NCBI GenBank assembly: GCA_036023115.1
Contig: JAYKKT010000040.1
Location: 6,359,001-6,423,000 of the forward strand
Length of the DNA stretch: 64,000 bases
Direction: 5' to 3'
Source: Brasenia schreberi
Taxonomy: Eukaryota > Streptophyta > Magnoliopsida > Nymphaeales > Cabombaceae
Shown: positions 26,901-38,900 of the stretch, one piece after another
Numbering within the stretch: position 1 is the stretch's first letter
Layout: every line of letters begins with the position of its first letter
Notes under the pieces: generated by a model
What the model was told of the DNA's origin: nothing
Seen by the model: only the letters and a program-made list of their open reading frames with translations
The model's database searches: none
Made by a program: the position numbers and the translations under genes

Positions 26901-29900
26901 ACTTGTGGGCAGGAAAATGCCTTACAGTTACACAACAAAACAATGGATACTCTATTTGGTCTTTTTAGTGAAGATTGCCTAAAACACACCCAATCTCTCA
27001 ATTCAAAATTTCAAATAGCTATATATATATATATATGGACATTGGCACACACAGACATCAGATATCAGATGATATCGTGACATTGTTATGTTCTGACATT
27101 GCCATTATGTCCTCAAAAGCATTTCTTGTTTTATATACTTCAAAAGAGACTTCCCATTCCTGGCCTATTCACATTATAGATCTCTTTACATTGTTTACTA
27201 ACATGCTTGGAGAGGTGCTAAGATTTTGTGTTCACTTCAAAAAACTATTAATGTGTTCAATCAAGAGTTGCTTAGGTTTCTAAAAGCATTTCTTGTTTTA
27301 TATATATGTTCACTTCAAGATTGACGTGTATATCTCTCAAGAGTTGTGTAAACCATGTCAATTCGGTAGTGGTAGTTGTCATCAATCGGTATTAACCTCT
27401 GTAGATGAAAGCGACACCTTTTGTTGTTTCTTACACTTACATGATATGAGAGTCAAATAAAATACATAAAAACATGTGGTAGAGACATCACCTCCCCAAT
27501 CAACATCATTATAAGCAACTAGATTCAAAGAAGATGAAGAAAAAGAAAAACTCCCTTATTAGTTGTATTTTTGACATATCTGACTATTCTCATTATAGAT
27601 TGAGATCCCATGTGTTGTTGGTGCATGTTGAAACTGACTTACTATGTGTACTGCATGTGGAATATCTAGACGATGATCGTTAAATATGTCAATGCTCCAA
27701 TCATTTGTATATAAGGGGTGGGATCAGCCAATGGTTCCCTATTATAGAGTCTCAATTTATGATTTAATACTTCAGGTGTTTATAATGTTTTGTCATCTGT
27801 AATTCCTATCTTGAAAACAATATTTGTAAGAAACTTTGTTTGAGATAAGAACCTATGTTATCAATAGCGTGCTATAGCGTTTTAACGAAACTTAAATCGC
27901 TAGGCGACCCGCGAAGGCGAAATTAGCGCCGCTTATAGCGTTCGTCCCTGTGTCTCTCGCCTCTCGCCGCCACTATCTCCAGGTATTCTCTCGCCCATCC
28001 CTCTCCCACCACCATCTCCTGCCTCAACTACCTCCCCCTGTCCCGCCCCTCCCTCTCTCGCCACAATCTCCCGCCTTAGCCACCTCTCCTGCCACCACCT
28101 CCCCCTATATTTCTCCTGGCGCCTCTCCCTCTCTCGCCACCACCTCCCCCTGTCCCGCCCCTCCCTTTCCCGCCACCATCTCCCCCTGTCCCACCCCTCC
28201 CTTTCCCCCCACCATCTCCCCCTGTCCTCTGACTTCCATTTCTTTTTTTTTTAGGGGTGTTGAAGGGTGACTTAGAACCTGATGTTCTAGCTCCATTTTT
28301 GTCAACAACTTCTAGCCACACTGATATGCTTCTCATCCACATCTGCGTCTGATTCAATATTATGTGGAGGTTTTGAATTTGTATGTATGTAGTGTCTGTG
28401 GAGACTTTGCTAGAAGTTTCAAAAAATTGTCTGTTGGTTTCAATAGCTTTTCGTGGTTTTAATCTGATGGGGATGCTTCTCTGTTCTTTTTTCTCTAACA
28501 ATGCCTCTAAGTCATGTATAGCAAGAATCACTCCATAATTTGCCTCTTGGGTTTTCTATAGTTGCAAGCAGAGATTGGCATTTAGGTCTTTCTCATAACT
28601 AAGTTCCTCCTTTACTTCTGCTAGAACCTAGAAGAAATGATTGCCGTCATTGTTCATTGAGGCCTCTTTACGCTGTTTATCATTGATTTCCTTAATTTCA
28701 ACCAATAAAGCTTTAGTACTTAAGCTCTTCTTGTCTTGCTGGTTGAAATAGAAGCTACAATGATCAAGAGATTTATGATAGTTCTTAGCGTACACTTCAA
28801 CCCAAACTTTATTCATCTCAGAACGGCATCTAGGCCATTCTTCCTGCTTTTGTTTCAAGCGGGTCAGTATAACAGGCAATGTGACACTGGGATTCTTGCG
28901 CATATGCTTAAATGCATAGTCCTCACTTCCAGAAGTAAGAGAGACCCAAACATCATTCAGCACTCCTGCTCCAAGTTTTGTCCACAAGTTAAAGACTACA
29001 TAGAATAGCATTAAACATAGCATACCACATGTCATGTTTTGTTAAAATCTTCTGGGGATGGGCTATGCATAGGAATGGTTGTTGCCTTTACAATTTGTAG
29101 TTTAGGATTGTCTAGTGATACCAATAAATGTTACTATTTAATGTTCTATTTCTTATATAAGGTTGGAAAACTCATGCTGAATCGTTATTCTTATTTTTTG
29201 TAGTGAGTAAGGAATCATCAACAAGTGCAGTTGCTTGTTCTCAAAGTAGCAGTGGCAGTGGTAGTTGTGGCATAGACACTAGTAAAACAACTGGTATTAG
29301 GTTTTCTAATCCAACATACAACTATAGACCCCCAGCTTCTAAGGATCCAGGATAGAATTGGGGTTTGACAAAATATAGGATGGATAATATGTCAGTATTT
29401 TATACGTTATGTGAACATATTTCTACCAGTGGAATAACAAGATACAAGGACCATTTAATGGGAAGAAGCGGAAATGTGACAGCTTGTAAGAATGCAACTG
29501 AAGAAATAAAGAAAACAATTTATGATTATGTGCACAGTACATCTAAGAAGAAGGCCGAAAAGATTTCATTTCCATATCAAGAAAAACTTTCTAGTATGCA
29601 AGGTAACATAGTAACAGACACCCAATGTTCATCATCTTCATCGTTATTTGGCTCACGACCACCGCTTCCGAAGGGACCCATGGATTCATTTGTGGGTTCA
29701 TCACCAGACTCACTACGACAAGCTACATTGGAAAATCGATATAAGAAAGAAGAAAGAGAAAGAGTATGCATATCCATTGGCAGGTGGATGTATCAAAATG
29801 GAATCTCTTTAAATGTTGTGAGATCCCCTAGCTTTCATGCGATGGTAAGTGATATAGGGCAATTTGGACCTGGAATGAAGGCTCCATCATACCATGAAGT

Positions 29901-32900
29901 AAGGAAAACATTCTTGGAGAAGGAAGTGGGAAGAGTAAGAGAGTTTACAAATGGATTTAGAAAACATTGGGCTACATACGGATTTTCTATTATGTCAAAT
30001 GGATGGACAGATAGAAAATAGAGAACACTGATAAATTTTTTAGTGCATTGTCCTCAAGGTATAGTTTTTCTTAAGTCTATTGATGCATCCCATGAAGGAT
30101 GCAAATAAATTGTATACATTGTTAAAAGAAGTGATCTTAGAGATTGGAGAGAAGAATGTTATGCAGGTGGATACAGATAATGCAGCAAATTACGTTGTAG
30201 CTGGTAGAATGTTGATGGCTAAATTTAATCATTTATTTTGGACACCATGTGTTACACACTGTATAGATTTGATGCTTGAAGATATTGGAGACACAAAAAA
30301 ACTAAAAGGCATCTTCAGGGCAAAGAAGCTAGTGACATTTATGTATACTCATGGTCAGATATTGCATATGATGTGACATTTTACAGGAGGAAAAGACATA
30401 CATAAACCGTCTGTGACCCGTTTTGCTACTAGATTCTTAACTCTGAACAGCTTGTGGCAGTCAAAAGAAGCTCTAAGGTCGATGGTTATTTCTGAATAAT
30501 GGGAGAAATGCCCTTTATCATATAGTATTTAAAGAAAGCAATCTAAGGCAATAATTTTGCAACTTAGATTTTGGAAGGGCATTAGTTTTTCACTTAGAGC
30601 AATGGGTCATTTGGTAGATGTTTTACGTATGGTCGATGGTGTTGAGAAACCAGCCATGGGCTACATCTATGAGAAGATGGATCATGTAAAGGAACAAATA
30701 AAGGTACACATATTTCAATTTTATGTGTTATTTGTTAACCTTTACTTATTAATCTAATAATCTTATAAATTAATAACATTTAACTTCTGGTTTTATAGGT
30801 TAATATGAAAAACAAAGAAGAGCAGTATGCTTTTATTCGGGAGATCATAGACAAAAGATGGGACAGGCAAATGCATAAGTCGTTACATGTTACTGCATTG
30901 TATCTGAATCTAGGGTTGTATTATGATTATGATGGGATAAAATCTAATGTTGAGATTAAAGGTGGTTTGTTTCAAGTTATATATATACTTGTACGAAGTA
31001 AGGAGGAATAACAACAAATCACTCAACAACTTATAAGTTATCGAAGTGGACTAGAATTAGCTATAAGTTTGAGGAAAGCATATGCACCAGGTAATTACTT
31101 CAAGCAACTTTGCTTTCTTAGTTATTTCATTATTAAGATATGATATAGGGTTTTTAAATATGATTAATTTATTGTTTACACATGATTTTTAACTTTTTGT
31201 AATAGTTGAATGGTGGATGACCTTGGTTATGGATGCCCTGAATTGCAAAATTTTGTTATACGGGTTGAGCCTTACTTGTAGTGCTACCCCATATGAGCGC
31301 AACTGGAGTACCTTTGAAATGGTAAGAAATTAAGAATTATGCTTTTTATTTACACTATAATTAAATGAAAGTTTTTTTATTGAGTTAACAACTTACCTAA
31401 ATTCTTTCTCTTATCTTAGATTCATATGAAGAAAAGGAATAGATTATTGCATCAAAAGCTTAACGATTTGGCTTTTGTGTAATATAACAAAAAGCTAAGA
31501 AGAATGTACAAAGAGAGGAAATCTAATGGAGCAAATTTTCACCCCACTATGTTGGCATCGGTTGAAGATCACGATGAATATCCTACTGATGATGAGTTCC
31601 TTGGTGACGATGATCCCTTACATGGCGAAATATCGATATGGCATCCAAAGCATCAAGAGTGGGTGTTGTTTATACAAGGTCAAGGATACGAAAGCAACAA
31701 AGAAGGAAAAGCAAAGGAAAGGATAAAATGCCTATGGAAGATGAAGATGAAGAATTTAATTTTGAAGAAACAAATGAAAAGAAAGAGGAAATAGAAGAAT
31801 ATGGATCTTTTTCCGAAAATGAGTGAACACGACCTAAACAATTAAGTGTGATTGTAAATTTGTAATTGAATTTTGATGGATGTTATATACTTTTTGAATT
31901 AGCTTATTGGCCTTTATGTACTTTTGATGGATGCATAACATTATGTACAATCTTTAAAGGTGCTTTCTAAAGCTACTTTGTCTGCTTTATTGCAAAAGAA
32001 GATCAAAAACTCCTATCACCAACATGTTCAACAGTTCAAACTTCAAATAATGAGAGATTAAGGCAATAGCACCTGGATGGACATATCAAAGGCATACAAG
32101 ATTCCCAGATGTTCCTGAATTTGCTGGATACAGTGCATCTGGGAATCTCATGTGCCTTAGATATGTTCGTCCAGGTGCTATTGCCTTAATCTCTCATTAT
32201 TTGAAGTTTCAACTATTGAACATGTTGGTGATAGGAGTTTCTGATCTTCTTTTGCCTTTTTTTTTGGAAATAACGTAAAGAACCCAAGTCCTTCATTTCA
32301 AACCGTACGGCTAATTCTATTTTCAAAAGGCGGTAATGCCATTAATATCATCACCAATAATAATCATATCATCAACATATAAAGAAAGAATGATACGACT
32401 CTATTGAAGACACTTAACAAAGAGAAAGAATCATGACTACTAGAAGCAAATCCAAGAGAACAAATCACATGTGAAATTCTCAGCAAACCAAGCCCAGGTG
32501 CTTGTTTAAGACCATAAAGAGCCTTCTGAAGATGACAAACCTTGTTGGTCGGATGAGTGTATCCCGGAGAGGATGCATATAAACCTCATCTTCTAAGTCA
32601 CCATTCAAGGAAGGCATTTTTAACATCCATTTGTGTAAGTGGCCATTATCTGAAGTGGTAGCTTAATGGCAAGAAGAGTTCGAACAGAGGTGATGTGTGC
32701 AATAGGGGCAAAAGTTTCTTTATAATCAATACCGTACTATTGAGTGAACCTTTTGCCACTAGACAGAGCTTTGTACGCTCAATAGAACCATCGGAAAAGA
32801 GTCTTGATTTTATAAATGTTGTTGGTTCCTTGATAGTGATTAGGTTAGTCAAAAGGGCTCTATGATTTGATGACAAACTTTAATAGGATACAAATCTTTT

Positions 32901-35900
32901 AGGGGGTCTAGATTCTCGGTTTGATCTTCTTAGTTCTATTGTTTCAGAAGTTCGTCTAGTATAAAATCTATCAAATGGTGAAATAATATTTCTAGGAGGG
33001 GATGAACTACTATGATCTATATGCTCTCTTCCTTCCTGTTCGAAATTTATGTCATCATCTAGAATATCGAACAAAATAGAGTATTTCTCATTATCAGATA
33101 GGTTGGTAGAATCTTCATTAAAATAATACTCTTTTTCAAGAAATTGCACAATTCTAGACACATACAATTTATCATCCTTTATATCATAACACTTATATCC
33201 TTTCTTATTTATGTCATATCTTAAGAAAACACATTCAATAACAAAATGAGAGTATCATTTTTCTTGGTAAATACAAAACACTTGCATCCAAAGACTTTTA
33301 GTTGTGAATAACATGGAGTTTTTCCAAACAATTCTTCTATAAATAAAATATTTTGTAAAACAGAGGATGGCATCTTGTTTATAAGTAGACTGAGGTCATA
33401 ACAATTTATGCCCAAAGATTTTTAGGAACATTGCTACATATTAGTATAGTTCTAGTAGTTTTCATGATATGTCTATGTTTTCGTTCGGCCACACAATTTT
33501 ATTGAGGAGTTTTGGTGCAAGAAATCATATGGATAACCCCGTTTGCTTCTAAGTAATTTTTGAATTCTCTTGAGATAAATTCTTCACCAAAATTCCAGTG
33601 GTTTTCATGATATGTCTATGTTTTCGTTCGGCCACACAATTTTATTGAGGAGTTTTGGTGCAAAAAATCATATGGATAACCCCGTTTGCTTCTAAGTGAT
33701 TTTTGAATTCTCTTGAGATAAATTCTCCACCAAAATCATATCTAAAAACTTTGATATTTGTGTTTAAGTGAGTTTTAACAATATTATGAAAATAACAAAG
33801 AGGCTCTTAAACATATGAAGGGTGGTAAATCGGTAGGACCAGATAATATTCCTATAGAAGTTTGGAAAATACTAGGAGAATTAGGAATCACTTGCCCACA
33901 AGACTATTTAACGAAATATGGAAAAACCAAAAGATGCCCGAGGAATGGAGAGCAAGTACACTTATACCCATATATAAGAACAAAGGAGACATTCAAAATT
34001 GTGCGAATTATCGAGGTATCAAGTTAATGAGTCATACTATGAAATTATGGGAAAGAATTATCGAACGTAGGTTAAGACAAGTATCAAGTACAATAGAGAA
34101 CCAATTTGGATTAATGTCAGGCAGATCTACTATTGAAGCAATTCACCTTTTGAGACGTCTTATGGAACATTTTAAAGCAAAAAAGAAAGACCTTCACATG
34201 ATATTTATTGATCTAGAAAAAGCTTATGGACATATATTAACCTTATAAGAGACATGTATGATGTGCAAAAACATGTGTGAAGACTCATGAAGGAACGACA
34301 GACTTCTTTGAAGTTAATATTGGGTTACATCAAGGATCAACTTTAAGTCCATACTTATTTATAATGGTGATGGATGAGTTAACAAAACATATTCAAGATG
34401 AGGTACCTTGGTGTATGTTATTTGCAGATGACATTGTATTAGTGGAGGAGTCTAAGGAAAAAGTTAATAGGAAATTGGGACTGTGGAGAGAAACATTAGA
34501 AAGCAAAGGCCTCCAACTTAGTAGAACAAAGACAGAATATATGGAATGTAAGTTTGATCATTTGGTTACTTCAAAGGACATAGAAATTAAAATTGGCACA
34601 CATTGCATTCCCCAAAAGGAAAATTTTAAATACCTAGGGTCAATTTTTCAGAGTGATGAAAGAATTGATGGAGATGTTACACATAGAATAAATGATGGTT
34701 GGTTAAAATGGAGAGGACCATCAGGTATTCTTTGTGATAAGAAGACACCATTAAAATTAAAAGGTAAATATTATAGAGCAGCAATTAGGCCTGCCATGTT
34801 TTATGGTTCTGAGTGTTGGGCAGTTAATCATCAACATGTACAAAAGATGTCTGTGACAGAAATGAAGATGTTGAGATGGATGAGTGGTCATACAAGAAAA
34901 GACCGTATACATAATGAGGTTATTAGAAACAAATTAGGAGTGGCACCAATAGAGGATAAAATGAAAGAACATCGTTTAAGATGGTTTGGACATATAGAAA
35001 GAAGATCAAAAGAAGAACCTGTAAGAAGGTTAGAAAAACTAAATTTGGAAAGTATTAAAAGAGGTAGAGGACGACCACAAAAGTGTTGGAAAGAAACAAT
35101 AAAGAATGATCTAGCTTATTGGGAGTTAATTATTAACATGGCACACGATAGGGATCTGTGGAAACAAAGAATCCATGTAGCCGACCCCGTCTAGTATGGG
35201 AAAAGGTTTAATTGTTATTGTTGTTTGTAACAAAGTTTTCAAAAACTTCAGACTTTATTTTCAACAAATATATCCAAGTGTCTTGTGAAGTCGTCAATAA
35301 AAATTACATAGTAAGCAACTCCTCCTTTTTAAATGCAACGTGTCGGTCCCCAAACATAAGAATGTATTAAATCACAAGGTTTATTTACACAACTTAATCT
35401 TTTTGGAAAAGGAAGATGTTTCATCTTTCCAAGATAACAATCTTCACAAAACAACTCATCAACTTTTTTAATTCTAATTGAAAAAGGGTTATATATTTTT
35501 GAGCATTTAAATAACCCAACCTCTTGTGCCAAAGAAGTACATCATTTGAAAGAATATTACATTGACAAAAAAATTGTGTATATAAGTAATCCATTTCATA
35601 TAGTCTTCTTTGTCCATGGCCATAGTCAATCACTTTCTTCAAGAGGCGATCATGTATAATGCAACCCTTAGTTGAGAAGGTGATTACACAATTGTTATCA
35701 GGTATTTGTGAAAATGAGAACAAGTTCCGATTTAGTTTTGGATCCAATTGACTTTTGAGACAAAAAAATCCTTGTTTTCAAGATCCCTAACTTTATCAAC
35801 TTTTAGTTTAGTTCCATCCGCAGAAACACACATGAGTTGGGAGTTTTATTTGTGTATGTGTTTAAAAGATTTTCTTCACATATCATATGAAAAGAAGCTC

Positions 35901-38900
35901 AAGAATCAAGTAACCAAGATATTTCAGAGGCAGAGTAAATTGCACTAATTGAAGCCTTTTCTTTTGGTTGCTCTTGTAATTGTTTTAGTTTGTCTTAAAG
36001 TTCTCGTAACGTAGAGCTTTGATCTGTTTCTTCACTGAAAACGACAGTTTTCCTTTTTATTTTTTGACATTTCTTTATTGTATGCCCTAGTTTTATGCAA
36101 TAAAAACAAATTACCTCACTTTTGGATCCTTGTTTGAAACGCGGACAGCGATAGGGTCGAATGTTGGCTCCTGGTGTGAACTCATCAACGACTGCCTCTT
36201 TTTCATGCTTTATATTTGTAAATCTGATGCCCTAAGAAGATCCGCCAAAACTTCTTCTTTTGTAAGGAATGGTTTTCAATGAATGAGGTTTGACCTGACC
36301 CCCTTAAATTCTTCTCTCATTAAATCTTCATTTTGTTCACACTACCTTTGTGCATTCTTTCTCATAGGCTTGAAGTTGATTCCATACGTTTGAGAATTCA
36401 TTATAGTACTCATTTACATTTTTGTCTCCTTGACATAACGACATAAGTTTATCTCTAAGCGCCACTCTGTGTGCCACATCACTTTCAACATGTATTTTTT
36501 AAGGCACTCCCATGCTTCTCTTGCGTTTGTAAAATCATAAAGAGTATCTCTTACATGTTCACCAACAATTATTCATAAGGATCCATAGAATTGTTCTATG
36601 TCCTTCATATTCCTCTTTTTGCTCTAGACTTGAATCGGTGGGTTTAATTTTTGTTTCGTTAACATAACCCCACAATTTTTTGAAACAAAGATAATTTTTC
36701 ATGTACTGAGCCCATGTTTTGTAGTCAGAGTTTGTTAAACGGAAGCAAAAACCCTTTTCTTCCATACGAAAATCAAAAGAGCAACCCATACCCTTACTTG
36801 ATTTGAAGAGCTCTTCACATGCTCACGATCCTTCCTTGGCACTATTTCCGATGAGCCATAGCACAATCAAAACCCACGATTAGGCTCTGTTACTATATAA
36901 TGAAATCAACTTCTTGATGATTTCTCAATGACCATGAAGGTCCACACGAAGCGCCTTAAGCACTTCCACAAAGACTTCGGATTGCTCAAAGCCTCAAACT
37001 CAATAGAAGTCATTCAATTACAATGAACAATAAAAACAAAGTTTATTATTGATCAACCAAGAGCCTTAAAGGCTTATATTACAAGGGAGCACATTAGGTT
37101 TTTATAGAGGAGCAAAGGTGACTGTTGGCCAGCATCCAACGGCTAGAAGGGTAGCCGTTGGATGCTGGTCATGACCAACTGGCTGGCCCAACGACTAAAA
37201 AAACTAGCTGTTGGAACATGACTTTGGCGGCCCTGGCTGGCCCTAGCGGGCCCTCGCTGGTGGGCCTTGTGGGCCCTGAAAGTCTCTCAGAGAGAGAAGA
37301 GAGAAGAGATGCAAAGAAGAAATTCAGTTTCCCATCTCTGACAACGGACATTTAGACAAAGGTGTCTAAATACAAAGAAAATGAAAAACCAGGAAGATAG
37401 AGAAGTGTTGATACCTTTGAAATATGAACCCCAAGATTCCGGTGAACACCAGAGCACTCAATGCACAGAAGGACTGCAAGATTCAGAGAAGCCCAATCTG
37501 GCTCAGGAGCACCACATTCAGCACAGACATTGTTTCCAGGAACCGCTCTGAGAACCCTGGAGATCCCATTATGATCTTGAAGTGTGAAGTCAGCCTCTAA
37601 GCTTGTATCATTTGGGAGACTGTCTACTATTGAACAATCAGTGCCGCTGCCGCGCTGAAAGTAATCCATCTGAAATTTGTTAGTAAGCAGTTGTGCACCA
37701 AAACAAAGTCACAAGCTTTGTGCAATAAGGCCAGCATATACACTTGCAGAATGGCCAGTTTTACATAACATGAGCTTAATTCAATTAGACAGTCATCATT
37801 TTAGCAGCATGTCCTTGTCACATGATTGGACAGAGATAACTCACAGATATAGCTATTTTATTAACTTTAAATAGTTATCATTATTTTTAAAAAAATTATT
37901 ATCTTTTCAACTTAATTGTGCATACATTATGTCATGCAATATCATAAATTGTTTTCCATCAGTATAACAATGACATCTGCCTTCTCGTGTCCTATTCTCC
38001 AAAGAAATATGCCAAAATCTTGAGACCTCATCCTTGGTACGTTCATGTCTTTGCAACATATACATAAAGATAGAGAAGAGCTAGAAAGCCAACCTCCATT
38101 AGCATAGACGCATTCAAAAGAGACGCTATAACTCCAGTGATCTTATCAACCCAATCCATTCTGTCTGCTCCATTTTCTGCCTGCAAAACTCAAAAATCTT
38201 TTTCACATAAACACGTGCTATTGGTCCTTGCCCTGTCTAAACTTGGTCTTTCCATGTTGAACTCGAACACACAAAGCACTCAAGAAGAATGAAAGACACC
38301 TACTTTTGTAAAGACACTAACCAGATGTAAAAATAGGATACTTGGATACCTGCAAAGTATATGTTTTCAGAGGAGAAATTATTCTGAAGCAAAACCGTAG
38401 ATCTGTCTGTTCTGCATCAATTTTTATGGTTGAAGTGAGAAGATCCACTGTACGGCATCCAAGATTACCATCATTTGTGGGTGCCTTGGGACGAGAAGAT
38501 ATGAATCTACCGAACATGCTACTGTCAGATGCACCGAAAGATTGTTGAGATAGATGTCCCTGAAGAAATAAAGAAGCAACAACCTCTCAAAACTATCCAG
38601 AAATTTTGCATAAAGAAAGTTATAAAGAAAACTAAAGCTTCCAAAATGTGTCTGCCTTTCATACGAAGTGCCCTGAACACAAGACCTAATGAATTAGAAA
38701 TCTATTAAACAGCCTTCCATCAGCCCAATTGTTTATCTGCATGTGATTACATACTGTTTAACTTTATTTACAAACTTTGGAAACCATGTGTTGAAAACAT
38801 CACAGCACCACAGAGGAAAAAGATTACACGAGAGGGAGAAGAGGAAAGGAAGGGAACGGAGGGCTCACCCTCCAATGGAGAGCCGCCCTCCTTCTCTCTC

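Larger units (their letters stand above)
32262..37350 (-). mobile_element. Ty1-copia retrotransposon, 3' end missing, with a LINE inside
   Basis: 5' LTR at 36901-37350, then a TAGTAACAGAGCC primer site (36885-36897), gag near 36559-36789, GAG-pre-integrase near 35329-35747, integrase split by a LINE at 33801-35227, and RT near 32290-32870. RT shows [25 protein letters not shown] and [11 protein letters not shown] in successive frames. It stops in RT at 32262, next to the hairpin; RNase H and the 3' LTR are absent. Multiple stops and frameshifts. Lies in the AGD intron that splits the ArfGAP domain. Confidence 0.85.

Noticed and set aside
27950..28531. Proline-rich plus-strand and glycine-rich minus-strand proteins
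   Set aside because: Both are produced by the C-rich minisatellite; no start context, no homology recognised.
31992..32255. Bacterial-type terminator or CRISPR-like structure
   Set aside because: Plant nuclear context; arms are 120 bp with one loop, no spaced repeats.
37669..37669. Methionine at the start of the ArfGAP exon as the gene's start codon
   Set aside because: It is preceded by a TTTCAG acceptor, and the PH and BAR exons upstream join in phase.
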